Shown here piece by piece: positions 10,330-23,300 of a stretch of DNA of 64,000 nt. The stretch covers positions 15,017,760 to 15,081,759 of the forward strand of contig NC_136005.1 of the NCBI RefSeq assembly GCF_048128805.1, in the 5' to 3' direction. This stretch comes from Centroberyx gerrardi. Lineage: Eukaryota > Chordata > Actinopteri > Beryciformes > Berycidae. The notes under the pieces were generated by a model. It ran no database searches. It saw nothing but the letters and a program-made list of their open reading frames with translations, and was not told the origin of the DNA. Numbering within the stretch: position 1 is the first letter of the stretch; every line of letters begins with the position of its first letter. The translations under genes were made by a program, and so were the position numbers.

Positions 10330-13300
10330 ATGTGGCTTTATAACATTTTGTTGGGGCTTGACCTCAAGGCGATACTGCTGTTTATTTTGTTGTTCCTCCT
10401 GATCGCCGATTTCCTCAGAAACAGGAATCCTCCAAACTATCCTCCAGGTCCGCTGGCTCTCCCCCTTGTGGGGAACTTCTTCAGTGTTGACACAAAACAG
10501 CCTCACATTTACTTTACAAAGGTAAGCTTTTTAACTAGAGAGGTTTTACCTTAGGACACTTGTAAACTATGAGACCTATTAAGGATAAAAGACTCAAAAT
10601 CATAATGGAATTTCTAAATGCTTTAATTTTATAGTTTAGATTTAACTTTTCAAATTGCTGTCTCATCTTTTCTGGTTCTCTTTTTTCAATTTTGCTATTC
10701 AGACTTTCTTTTTTACATTTACATTTTATTGTGACATTATTCCAAGAAGGCCAGTAAATAATAACTATCATTTAGCTTAAAGTCAAGACCATTAACAGCA
10801 ACAACAACTGGAACACCTCTGAAGAGTTTTGGAGATGCTGCCTTTAGCCACTACGCCCCGAAAATGTGGAACACCCGACCTTTAAATATTAGACAGTCAT
10901 TAGTGGACAGTTTTAAACAGTTTTAAACAGCTCAAAACTTTTCTTTTTACTATAGCCTATAACTAGCAGTTGTCTGTTTTAAATCTTTAATTATTTTCCC
11001 TATCTAATCTTTTATTTATTAACTTTATTTATCATTCTATTTTGTATGCAGTCTTCTCTTTCTTTCCAAAAAAAAAGTTTTATATGCTATATTATTAATA
11101 GCAATTATTAATAATAATTGCTATTTTATTTTCTTCCCCTTCCTTGTGCATGTGTGTGTTTTTAAACTTGCTGCTGAATTGTAAAGCACTTTGAGCTGCA
11201 TTCTGTGCATGAAAGGTACTATATAAATAAAGTTCATCTATTCATTAATTCATTTAAACTGATTGGATAATAAGCAGCAAACTAGAAAAGGCTAAATTTT
11301 CTAAAGAAAATTTAAGTGTGCTTGCCGCTCTTGCAATGCCCCTGCCCTTAGACTTGGCGTTCACTAGCTTTGCTAAGCGGTGCAACATTGCAATTGTTAG
11401 CATTTTGACAGACTAGACTCAGTAAACAGAGCCAGTTACGTTTTCTCATCACTGCACAGCAACATGTTTGGTATCGAACGAAACTACAGATTCCCAGCTT
11501 TCCAAGGATCCTAAACGCATCACAAAGTCGGCGCCGAGGCTGACAGAAAGCCCATGTGGGGAACTCATGGTCTCTGTCGCCATCTGCTGGCTGTGTCGAA
11601 GCACTGACATGAATGAGCTCGACCATTTCATTTCATGTCATTTTATACAGTAAGGTCAAGTTATAAAAAATGCTGTCATCACATTGAAATGGTTACTATG
11701 AGGCCATATTTAATCACACATGAATGCAATTGGGCTCTTTGGATTCACAAGAGTCTCAGCTTTGTAGCCATACCCAATTTCTACAATTCCATGACTGTTT
11801 AGGTACCACAGTGTGCAGAAATAGGGAAAGAAAAAAAGGTGAGAATAACATCTTTTCACTGCATGCAGAACACTGTGTCTTTAGTACCCTGGAGCTCATA
11901 TACCCTATGTAGCTGACATATGTCAGATATGGCTGTAAAGCTAAGACTCTTGCGGTTCTAATGACCATTCAGATATATTGATGTGAGAGGTCAAGGGACC
12001 CGTTTGAAAATAGTCATGCCCATTTACCTTTGTCAAAAACTTCGCCGACTTTGGAGCTATGTTACATAACATGGCTGGTACCTACGTATTCGTCTGGATG
12101 TCTAGTTTCCGATAATAAAAAAAGCTCCGCTCTAGCTTCAAAACTGAGCTCGTGAGAAGCTCCGTTAAGCGTCGGCCGACGCGCAGAAACCACCATACTC
12201 TGTGTGTGTACCGTAGCTTCAGTTAGCTTCAGCTACTGTGTGTGAGAAACCAGACGTCCCGATCTCCGCAGCGTGGTCCGTCTGTCCCAAATGCATCAAG
12301 CCAGCCATTAAAAACTCCGCTGTAGACTTTTAATATACAGAATAAAAGTCCAAATACATCCATACTGATCTGATTCTACCTTAGCTTCAGCTACTGAGTG
12401 GGAGGCTCCCGATCTCCGCGGAGAAACAAGGACAAAACCAAACTTACATTTCTGGCTCTGTGATCCTGTGATTGAGTCCACACGGTTCTCAGGTTCTCAT
12501 CCTTTTACAAATGGTGTGTATTGCGTCTAAAAATGCCATTGAATCATTAATATCTCAAAGAGCTTACGACGGATCTTTTAGAAAAGTAATAGCGCACGAT
12601 TCCTCAATGAGCCGCGCATTTTGATGTTTAATATGTCTATGTACTGTAAAAACTGTAGGAGGAGATGCATGCTAAACTTTTGTCCGGAAGAAGAATAAGA
12701 ATAAAAATAATAATAAGTATGCAAGATAGTAAGAGTGTGCTCTGCCTACGGCAAGCACACTAATGACAGGATAATTTGAATGAAGTAGAACCAAAGAGAT
12801 GTAGCCTTAACTGATTAGGTGGGAAGAGGTGGAGAAGGGGTAGAGGGAATGGATTTGAGTGAAGTATAGTCTTCCTGCCTGGACTTATGCTTAAGTTTCA
12901 TTTAACTATTATTAAATTGTTCAGGTGCTTTAGGAGATATGATGTATTCAACCTTTGGATATTCTTTATGCATTTTTAAAGGTATTTCACATTTATTCTT
13001 AATTTTTGTCCCATAGAAACGAATGGTGAATACTGACATGGGGTGGTCAAATTGTAACACAAAGGGAAAACAAATAACTTCTGAGCTAAACTCTAACTTT
13101 TCATGCTGAAGCAAGCACACTTCCAGCTGCTAGCCCATACATTTTCTTCAGGAAATGTTTGTTTTTTGTCATACAATGCAGTAATGTTTGCTGGTTCACC
13201 TGTTGGCTCTTCTCTGGTTTAATGTCCACAGCTCGCCGATGTCTATGGAAATGTGTTCAGCGTCCGTCTTGGCAAGGATAAGAGGGTGTTTCTGTCTGGG

Positions 13301-16300
13301 TACAAGATGGTGAAGGAAGCCATAGTGACACAGGCTGAGAACTTTGTGGATCGACCATACAGTTCAATAGCTGATAGGGTTTGCTTAGAATCCACAGGTG
13401 AAAATCTCTCTCCCTCCCTACCTCTCCCTCTCTCATGCAGTACAGGATTGAGTTCCCCTAAGCGTTATACTGTGTATTACTTCTCCAGGCATGCCCACAG
13501 CTGGTCTGTTCATAACCAATGGTGAAACATGGAAGAGACAGCGGCGTTTTGCCTTGTCTACCTTACGTAGCTTCGGCCTGGGCAAAAGCCTCATGGAACA
13601 GTGTATCTGTAAGGAGAGTCGCTACCTACAAGAAGAGATGGAGAAGGAGAAAGGTAAGAGGTAGTAGTTGTTCGGAAGTTATAATTCAATAGATATGATC
13701 GCATCAAATAATGGACTCCTTTCCTCCAGGTGAACCTTTCAACCCAGCAGGCCTCTTCAACAATGCTGTGTCCAACATAATTTGCCAGTTGGTGATGGGG
13801 AGACGGTTTGACTACAACGACCACAACTTCCAGATCATGCGACAGTATCTGTCTGAAGCCATGCTGCTGCAGGGCTCCGTATGGGGTCAAGTAAGAGAAC
13901 AATATCCTTTCAATTCAGATTTTTTTTCTTTAGTAGGAAGGGTAGGAGGCTAATAAAAGAGGTGCAGCTCTGGTGGGAGCCAATCCTCAGGGGGCCATGT
14001 GGTCTCAGAGGCAGAGTATGAGTCGCTACACTGTCCCTGGACACAGATTTATTAAGGTAAAACCAAATGTCATAAATGAAACCAACCTCACTGACTGTTT
14101 TCTTCCAATAGATGTATGAGGCATTCCCTGCAGTGATGAAGCACTTGCCAGGTCCTCACAACAAAATCTTTACCGACTTAAAGCACTTGGAAGACTTTCT
14201 TAGTCAGGATATAAAGAGACACAAGCAGGACCTGGACCCCAGCAATCCCCGGGACTACATTGATGCTTTCCTCATGGAAATGGAGAATGTATGTGACCAA
14301 CTACACTGCACACATGCTGTACAATCGTTGCCCTTTCTGTCTCTTCAATTCTCTACTGTATACCTTTTCTCCATTTCTGAAAAGCACAAAGGAGAGTCTG
14401 ATCTGGGCTTCAATGAGGCCAACCTGGCTCTGTGCTCTCTCGATCTGTTCCTGGCTGGAACTGAGACCACCTCCACCACTTTGCAGTGGGCCTTGGTTTT
14501 CCTCATCAAGCACCCCGATATCCAGAGTAGGTGAAATCCTAAACCCTGAGCTCACTGTGAAATTGTAAACAAAAAATATTTTATAGGATGAGGGTCCGTA
14601 GCCTTTGCTTGTTTGGTTTTCTAAAACTTGAATCCTTGAAGTAGTGAGGCGTTTTAACCTACACATTTTTTTTTCCCCAAGGGCCTCTGAAGGGGTGCTC
14701 CACCCAGGAAACTAGCAATAGCCAAAGCTAATAGAAAAAGGATGAAAAAGGTTCAGGACAGCAACTTGAACCCTTTAATCACCCTTATTGGACCACATGT
14801 TTCAGATTAATCTACTTCGTCAGCTCATAATACATAAATGAAAGACCATGCACATTCAAACGAGATTTACGGATGTAACTTCGGTTCTATGAATTCTGGA
14901 TGAGAGCCAGAGGCAGTGCTTCACACTGGATGCTATCCCTCTCGCGCATGTGCAGATCAAGTGTTATTACCAACAAGGTCATGTGTGACCCTTAATGACG
15001 TGGGCCAGCAATGCCCTCCCCCTATATAAGCCCCCATCATCCTGAGGCATGTCCCTACAGAATCTTCTCACCAAGATTCTGAGTTCCGAGATAAAAGATC
15101 AACATAAGGTGGGACATCGAGTTGCCGATGTGGCCCATACAAGCTGCAATATTATACCATCTCGTGAAGACATCATCTGTACTTGGGCACTGGGGCCAGG
15201 AAAAAGCATAAATAAGAGTCTGATCTGGGCTTCAATGAGCCATGGCCTTAGGACCTCCTCTGGAGTGACAATAAAAGAGGCAACTGGTGGCTCCACAGCC
15301 AGCATATGGTCCAGCCAATAGATGCCTGCCTGCATGGAGGTTAGGGCCTACCATCAGAGTTATGGTGGGAGAGGGACTAGGGGTCTGGCCAGCACCAATG
15401 GAGCTCCTCAGTAGAGAAGTAGGCACCATGAAAGCGGCAGCTTGTGGGGCTCGCCTGAGAAAAGCGCTTGTAGAGGCTGATATCACATCGGATATCATCC
15501 TCGGAACCGTGCTCAGTTCCACGGGAGTAGGCTCAGATGTGTGGGAAGCGGACTGTGCCTGCTCCTGTCAGCTCCTGCTGACGATCCTCTTAGGCAGAGG
15601 ATCGTCAGCTGTGCTCACCACTGGTCTATCCGGTTGTAGATTTATCAGCAACTCCTTAATGTGCACAGTCTTTCATTTATGTATTGTGCCCTGACAAAGA
15701 GGCTTGCTCTGAAACGCTTTGGCCTATAAAGGGGATAGAGCAGCTGAAGGGATCAAATTGCCATCCTGAACCTTTTTTCCGCAATTGCTATTAGGTTAAA
15801 TCCTTCTATTTCACTACTTAGAGAAAGTCCAGGCAGAGATAGACAGAGTGATTGGACAGACTCGCCAGCCCACTATGGCCGACAGACCCAACATGCCCTA
15901 CACTGATGCTGTCATCCATGAGATCCAGAGGATGGGAAACATTGTTCCTCTCAACGCACTCAGGATGGCCGCCAAGGACACAACACTGGGGGGTTACTTC
16001 ATACCCAAGGTGCATCTACTCAGATTTCAGTCATTCAAGTCTAAACTGGCTTGGTTTTGTTCATGTTTCTTGGAAAAAATTTGGATTAAGTCAGCCAATG
16101 TTGTTGTTGCAGCATTGCTTGGTGTTAACCTCTGGGTTGTGTTTAGGGTACGTCCTTGATGACCAACCTGACCTCTGTGCTGTTTGACAAGAATGAATGG
16201 GAGACTCCAGACACCTTCAACCCTGCACACTTCCTGGATGCTGAGGGCAAGTTTGTGAGGAGAGAAGCGTTCTTGCCTTTCTCTGCAGGTAAACTAACTT

Positions 16301-16569
16301 ATCCCTAATTGTTAACCTGTTCTGATAAATCTGGAATGTTATGTGATCCTGAGCTTATATCCCTACATGTGTATCTGTGTGTGTATTCTTCAGGGAAGCG
16401 TGTGTGTCTAGGAGAAGGCCTAGCCAAGATGGAGCTGTTCCTGTTTTTCGTCAGTTTATTCCAGAAGTTCTCTTTCTCCACTCTGGATGGAGTAGAGTTG
16501 AGTACAGAAGGGATCGTTGGAATTACACGCACACCTTATCCCTTCAAGGTCTATGCCAAGGCTCGCTGA
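10330..16569 (+). CDS. CYP2 gene C, complete nine-exon cytochrome P450
   Basis: Exons: 1: 10330-10521, 2: 13232-13397, 3: 13501-13653, 4: 13730-13890, 5: 14112-14288, 6: 14385-14526, 7: 15822-16009, 8: 16147-16288, 9: 16394-16569. They total 1497 nt, or 498 residues, with GT/AG at every junction and no stop. The start gives [18 protein letters not shown], a hydrophobic anchor, then NPPNYPPGP. Other landmarks are [16 protein letters not shown] (C helix), [13 protein letters not shown] (I helix), HEIQR (K helix), FNPAHFLD and FSAG/KRVCLG (haem Cys). It should be an ER-bound monooxygenase and looks closest to fish cyp2n, from memory of motifs only. It is a close paralogue of D. Exon 3 has two extra codons relative to D. 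Intron 1 (2.7 kb) holds an L2 piece and a TIR element that D lacks. The AATAAA just after the D stop is mutated here. Confidence 0.92.
10805..11240 (+). mobile_element. L2-type LINE 3' end
   Basis: The start still reads [18 protein letters not shown], the C-terminal signature of L2-type ORF2. The end has GTAAAGCACTTTGAGCTGC followed by ATAAATAAAGTT, the usual L2 3' end. It is a 5'-truncated copy in sense orientation in intron 1 of gene C, absent from the matching intron of D. Confidence 0.7.
11314..12763. mobile_element. TIR element with AGTGTGCTTGCCG ends
   Basis: The left end AAGTGTGCTTGCCG is answered at the right by CGGCAAGCACACTAA in inverted orientation, giving 13 bp of matching terminal repeat about 1.45 kb apart. 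The interior (GAGGTCAAGGGACCCGTTTG and the TTTTGTCCGGAAGAAG block) looks like a very common fish repeat. There is no transposase reading frame. It is absent from intron 1 of gene D. Confidence 0.6.
14862..15655. other. Unidentified insertion in intron 6 of gene C
   Basis: The sequence on both sides matches intron 6 of gene D (about 34950-35110), but this roughly 0.8 kb block is extra. It has a TATATAAG near 15024, a perfect 13-bp hairpin at 15577-15609, and a 25-bp exact copy of the start of exon 6 at 15215-15239. It may be LTR-derived, but I cannot name it. The reading frames inside show no recognisable domain. Confidence 0.5.
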
Positions 16570-17400
16570 CCATGCAAAATCTCACTGAACCCTTTTCATC
16601 TAATCAATAATCTAACCAATGATCTGTAACAGAAAACTTATGTGGCAAAACCACCACATAACTACAGTTTGTAATTATGATCCAGGAAAGAGGCTCAACT
16701 CTTGCTGAAATTACAAAAATATTTCTTTACTAGCTCATCTTTTATCACATCTTTGGCCAATAATTACATAGCAAGTGTATTGTGTTTTGTATCTCTTTGT
16801 TTTTTATTAGGATCCCCATTCGCTGCCAATTTAATGACAGCTAGTTTTCCCTTCCTGGGGTCCTCACAAGGAAGCAATACAATAACCTACAAATAATCAA
16901 TGATAAGATAAGAGAATGCTTAAAATAACAATCGTAATGGAAAAGGGTAAAGTATCATTATTAATGCAAGATTTTACATACATAGATTTTTAAAAAATTA
17001 CAATCAAGCTTTATTGATCGACCACCAAACATCTATATTATATTATACTGACGTTTTCTTATTCACACAAGCTGTGGCAATGTTCCCATGATCAACAAAA
17101 TAAAAACAAATTTTACAAATGCATTTCCCAATTACAATACCAAATATTATGGGTAATAAAAATATGTCTACTGAGTTCTCTCAGAACAAAGAGGTTAAAA
17201 CTAATGTTAGGACAGAGATCTATGTCACTTATAAAGTCAACTGACCTGCACTTTACACATCATAAGAATCATCAGAGATTTTGGAGATATTCATGAACAG
17301 TGATGGCTTTTCTTTCAAAAATCTGCATAATCTTTTGGTAGCTATAATGGAAGAAATAAAAAAGGAGAGGTGAACAGAAAATGTGCATACTAGTGGTCAG
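16570..17400. other. 3' flank of gene C
   Basis: The segment is parallel to the 3' flank of gene D (35992-36720). Both contain a GGATCCCCATT-TGCTGCC block (about 16810 and 36242) that looks like an old LINE 3' end, followed by A-rich sequence. No gene is visible. Confidence 0.5.
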
Positions 17401-17869
17401 TTAAAGTCGAGATGAAACGGCATTTCGAGAGTATCTAACTTCCGTATCGTGACGTATTTCCAAGTGAAACAGGAAAGACAGGCGGGACATAACGTTGGGA
17501 GGAATTTGATTTGAACGTTGAAAAGTGGGTGTGTCATAACACCCGAAGACACACCGAAGTACCATGCTGTTGCTAGCTAGCTAACTAATGAATCTTAGCC
17601 TCTTAGCTCTGTGCGCTAAAAGTTGAAGATTGATTGATGGGTGGATGTCATGATATTATTGGTTGAAATTAGTTACGGGCATGCTTACGTAAGCACACGG
17701 CATATTTTGTTTTACAGGAAGAAAACATGATTGAATTTTGATATAAGAATACAATGAAATTGATTTTTGGTATTTTTTTTGGCATATATTGTTAAATAGG
17801 TGCACAGTATGACCGGGGATGTGATCTAAAAGGGTTAAAAAGGCATTTTTCATTTCATCTCGTCTTTAA
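17401..17869. mobile_element. piggyBac-like MITE, copy 1
   Basis: The element is bounded by TTAA on both sides, with terminal inverted repeats AGTCGAGATGAAA and TTTCATCTCGTCT (one mismatch). It is 469 bp including both TTAA sites and has no coding capacity. A TTAA target and short TIRs are the piggyBac hallmark. A second copy of about 95 percent identity by eye lies at 50219-50669. Confidence 0.75.
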
Positions 17870-18720
17870 ATGCTACATGGACATAACCGCAGGATCAAGC
17901 TACTTCTCCACTGACAGAAGCTTCTCTTCATCTTTGAGAAGATTTGGGCTTACAAGGCAGCTTCATGTTTTGTAAGGGAAGAGGAGCTGCATTTTGAGGG
18001 GTGTTAGGCACAGGAGATGGGAGGTGGCTGAAAGCTTTTGTTTTTTCCTCTTTTTTTTGTTATGTGTATGTTTTGGTCTGTTTTCAGCTTATTCCTTCTT
18101 GCTGTATTTGTATTTTCTGTACTCTGTGCTCTTATTTGGTTAATAAAGGGATGTTTCAACTCTCTCTCTTCTACTAAGCCACATGTTGATATGTTGACAT
18201 TTGAAGAAAATACAGCCATTTGAACTGTTGTGTTGTGATAATCACAAAGACTCTAATACCCACAATGGCTTGCGGGGCAGTCGGGAAACTCTTCTTTCGT
18301 TGTCACACTGTGGTAAGTTGTTAATTGCCACTACAAACTTTATTTTTGTTGGTAATATTGATGTTACTGGGCAAGGAAACAAATAATATTTCACGACACC
18401 AGCACATGTAGGCTAGATACTTAACCGTTTGGCAAGCATAAAAACTAGTAAAATATTGAATTTGCCAGTCATGATATTGAATCATTAAGCTCCTTTCATT
18501 CCCACTCTCTTTTTCAATCTGCACTCTGCTCTCTTGTTCACAACGGCATTAACATCCAAGCTCAGATCACATAGTTAATGTTTTATCTTTTGCACTTGTT
18601 GAGAACTGCTCTAAACAACAGTTCAGATCACATTTTATCACATTTCTTCAATGAGAAAGTTGCTGCTCATGATGCTCAGCATGTTGTTTATGTTTCGGCA
18701 TGATAATAATTATTTAGGTT

Positions 18721-19512
18721 TTTATACAACAGTTAGTTCCGGTCGAGCAATTTGATTGGACAAGAGGCATTCCATGAGTGCTGATATACAGTGACCTCAA
18801 TTATGATAACAGCACTGGGACGCTGTACTGTATGTATCACTCCGCTTCACAGCTGTTCTAATGTAACCTTGATTAGGATAGCGTTTTTCTGTGTGGAGAA
18901 AGCTCTGCCTGGAGCGCTTCTTGTGAGGAGAAATAAAAAGCGGATCACCACAACGTCATCTGACGTTAGCTGAGTAGCTGGCAAGCTAACCAGCTGGTTA
19001 GCACTTCTAGCAGACAATACAGTGTTGTGCAACAAACAAATGCTTACCAGATATTGCCAGTACACGTCCACACAAAACTCTAACTTAATTCGCACCTAGT
19101 AGCGACAACGCAAATATGGATACATTTGACCTCAATTATGAACGGTCGGCCGAGGCAGAAGATTGGGAAGAAAGTAAGCTGAAATCGTCTGTGCTAACCT
19201 AAAAGTACCTAGCTTAGCTAGCTTGCAGTCGGGAAACAGTTTACCTGTTGCTTGGCAACACTTGAGGGAACTGTTTTTGTTGGCGGAGACAACAGATAAA
19301 AATCATCTGTTGTCTCAAATTACCATTACTTGATGAATAGCTTTGTTTATACAACTGTTGTATAAAAGCAATATCACACTCGAGGTCGTGCTGTTGTACT
19401 GTATATCAGCACGGCTGTGATGCTATCCCTCTCGGCACGAGGCCGCCAACCGAATCACAGCCGTGCTGATATACAGTACAACAGCACTCCCTCTCGTGTG
19501 ATATTGCTTTAT
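18721..19512. mobile_element. Non-coding insertion upstream of gene D with a strong hairpin
   Basis: The flanking sequence matches the region upstream of gene C at about 10020-10035, where this block is missing, so it is an insertion. It begins TTTTTATACAACAGTTAGTT. Near its right end it carries two inverted copies of about 32 bp, at about 19389-19421 and 19457-19489 (core CTGTATATCAGCACGGCTG). I do not recognise a transposase. Confidence 0.5.
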
Positions 19513-19608
19513 CATTCAGTCCTAACTCTGTGAAGGAGATGGATGTCCAGTCCTGTTTATCAACGGGATAAGTAGGTGTGGTCTGTAGTTGGTTATGTAA
19601 GGCCGTGA

Positions 19609-20090
19609 CATTTGCTGCCTTCACTCGTGAGCTCGTGGTTACGACATGGGAAGTCGTGTACACGATATGCTTGGCGTTCAAGTGGTTAAATCGTGAGAGC
19701 ACCGCTGCTAGGCAACGCTGCGTCTAGGAGCCACCAAGGCTAACAATTTAGCTAGCTAGCGAGCGGGTAACGTAATGCAGGAAATGCAAAGGCATAATGA
19801 CAGAGGAAAAAGATGAGGCCGTTGGGAATATCAACATTTTCCTCAGACATATTATAAAATTACTAAGAAAAACTCTATACGACTAAAATTACAATATATT
19901 AACTTACCATCCACCGAAAAATGAACTTCCATGGCCTCCGCCATTTCTGAAAACGTCAACAAACACGTCACAACTCGTGAACTCGGAGCTTTCAGAAAAT
20001 TTCCACTTCCGAAGTCGTGAATACCACAGGAGGGTGGCGTTCATATGGACTCTTCTCGTGAAAACGGTAAACGCGACCCCATTTGAAGGC
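19609..20090. mobile_element. Short TIR-like insertion just upstream of gene D
   Basis: In gene C the sequence GTAAGGCTGTGGCA runs straight into TTGATTCTGAGCACC. In gene D these two parts are separated by about 480 bp, ending in TTGCTGCCTTCA and TGAAGGCACCAA, which are inverted with one mismatch. It probably sits in the promoter or 5' UTR of gene D. The family is unknown. Confidence 0.5.
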
Positions 20091-20307
20091 ACCAATTGAT
20101 TCTGAGCACCTTTGTACAGACATTGACGTCAGTTATTTTAGTATTTTTCTATTTTTTTTTTGTTATGTAATTTTATTGTATGCAGTCACTGGGTGTGTGA
20201 ATGGAAGAATTGTACTGTCAAGTGTGAAGAAGCACCCGCAGCAGCAAAAAAACAGGAAGAGCGACATTTTCCACACTGGTCAGCTGTTGGTCTGGCTCTG
20301 CTTAACC

Positions 20308-23300
20308 ATGTGGCTTTATAACATTTTGTTGGGGCTTGACCTCAAGGCGATACTGCTGTTTATTTTGTTGTTCCTCCTGATCGCCGATTTCCTCAGAAAC
20401 AGGAATCCTCCAAACTATCCTCCAGGTCCGCTGGCTCTCCCCCTTGTGGGGAACTTCTTCAGTGTTGACACAAAACAGCCTCACATTTATTTTACAAAGG
20501 TAAGCTTTTTAACTAGAGAGGTTTTACCTTAGGGCCCTTAAACTATGAGAACGATTAAGGATAAAAGACTCAAAATCATAATGGAATTGCTAATGCTTTA
20601 ATTTTAATTTTTATATTTAACTTCTCATTGTAAAAATTACTCTTTCATCTTTCCCAGTTTTCTTGAATTTCAGTTTTGCTATTCAGAATTTCATTTTCAC
20701 ATTTACATTTTATTGTGATATTATTCCAAGAAGACCGATAGGCTAAATGATAACTAGCATTTAGCATGAAGTAAAGACCATTTACAACAACTAAAGGGTA
20801 TTTAGTTGTCTAACAAACTGAAAGCTAGGAAACACATGCCATTTTTACTATGTATTACATTATTCTCTCCAAAACCTTAGCATCTAGCTAGTTCTTCATA
20901 CCTTCACCTAGACATCTGGTGGTCAAATTGCAAACACACAGGAAAAAATAACCTGTCATGCTGAAGCAAGCACTTTTCTAGCTGCTAGCCCATACATTAT
21001 TTTTAGGAAATGTAGTTTTCTTTCAAAAGTTGCCCACCATGTGATTAATTCTTGCTGATTCACCAATGTTGGCTCTTCTCTGGTTTAATGTCCACAGCTC
21101 GCCGATGTCTATGGGAATGTGTTCAGCATCCGTCTTGGCAAGGATAAGATGGTGTTTGTGTCTGGGTACAAGATGGTGAAGGAAGCCATAGTGACACAGG
21201 CTGAGAACTTTGTGGACCGACCCTCCAGTGCAGTGGCTGACAGGATTTATTCAGGAACCTCAGGTGAAAATCTCTCTCCCTCTGTCTCCCTCCCTACCTC
21301 TACCTCTCTCTTGGTGTACAGGAATCAGTTCCTTATACTGTGTATTGCTTCTAAATTATACTTACCTACTACCTTCTATACTACCTTATACTTTGTATTA
21401 TTTATGCTTGTCCATAGCTGGTCTGTTATTTAGCAATGGTGAAAGATGGAAGAGACAGCGGCGCTTTGCCTTGTCTACCTTACGTAGCTTCGGCCTGGGC
21501 AAAAGCCTCATGGAACAGTGTATCTGTAAGGAGAGTCGCTACCTACAAGAAGAGATGGAGAAAGGTAAGAGGTAGTAGTTGTTCGGAAGTTATAATTCAA
21601 TAGATATGATCGCATCAAATAATGGACTCCTTTCCTCCAGGTGAACCTTTCAACCCAGCAGGCCTCTTCAACAATGCTGTGTCCAACATAATTTGCCAGT
21701 TGGTGATGGGGAGACGGTTTGACTACAACGACCACAACTTCCAGATCATGCTACAGTATCTGTCTGAAGCCATTCTGCTGGAGGGCTCCGTATGGGGTCA
21801 AGTAAGAGAACAATATCCTTTCAATTCAGTCATTGTGTTTTGTTTAGTTTTCCACTTTAGTTATTGAGTTCAACATTTATAAACATGTAAAACCAACAGT
21901 TAAACATGTACACAAACAAAAAGAGAAAAGAAAAAAAAAGGGTTTTTTGTTTGGGAGTTGCATTCTCAGTAGTCCGTCCATTCTCACAGTTTCATCCACT
22001 AAATCAATTGTCCTTTGTCTGTAAATCAGTTGTCTTCGTCGCTGCTTTGGGTCCTGAATAATGTCCATTTCTCCCACTTTTCTTCCAGCTGTGTTTTCCA
22101 GCTTCTGTCTTGCAGCCTCAAACGATATGTCAGTTTTTCCATTATATAGATTTCCTCTACTATCTCTATCCATTGTTCCTGAGTAGGGGGATCCACTTTA
22201 CCCCATTTCCTTGTGATAGCTTTTTTACTAGCTATTAACAATATTTTGACCAGATACCTATCCCTTAATTGTACATTTTTTTCAGTAAGATTACACAAAT
22301 AGAGTATCATGTAGCTCATAGGGATATCATATCCTAGTATCTTTTGCAAAACTTTGTATACCATTTTCCAGAACATTAATATTTTGTGGCATTTCCAAAA
22401 TATATGTGAGTGATCTGCATCTAATGCTCCACATTCTCTCCAGCATGGTAGATTTATGTTTGAATATTTACTCTTGACCTTGGGTGTGATAAAAAAAACG
22501 AATCAAATTTTTCCAAGAGAATTACCTCCATATCCTTGAATTGGTGGATGTCTGGTGTATTTTCCACGTTTTGCCAATCATCTGAAATTTGTATGTTGAA
22601 CTCTGATTCCCATTTTTCCTTTATATATTTAGTCGAGTACTTATTTGTCATCAATGCTTGATATAGTGCAAATATAATTCTAATTTTTGTTTCCTTGTAC
22701 GAATTGGTTATAATTTGGATCACCCCATTCACTTCCACGGAGGGGTCTATTTTGATTTCCTTCTTATAGTAATCCCTTAGTTGTAAGTATCTGTAGAATT
22801 CATGCTTCCCCAAATTATATTTATCTTTCATATTCTGGAAACTCTCTAGCTCCCCATCCTTCTCTAAAGTACACCATGCTGTGACTCCCTTGGTTACCCA
22901 CTGTTTGAATCCTCTATCATACCTGGCCGGTTTGAAATTACTATCAAATGCTACCCATTTTAGCAAATTTGTATCCTTCTTCATCCTGTGATCTTTAACT
23001 ATTCTGAACCATAATTCCAAAGTAAACAGTGTAATTGAGTCCATATGGTTTTTAACTTTCTTGTAAGCTTCTTTATCTCCAATAATATTCTGAATTGGAT
23101 ATTCCCCATACTTTTTTTCCATTTCCTTCCACTTTTCTGTATAATCTGGTTTACACCAACATACAATATATCTCAACTGGGCAGCATAAAAGTATTCTTT
23201 CAGTTTTGGGAGACCCATGCCCCCTCTATCTTTTGGTAGCTGGAGAGTTTCATACCTAACTCTAGGCTTTTTGCCCCCCCAAATAAACCTTGATATTATC

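Noticed and set aside
15049-15694. Overlapping frames in intron 6 of gene C as a nested gene
   Set aside because: No domain, no codon structure, and the block is an insertion absent from gene D.
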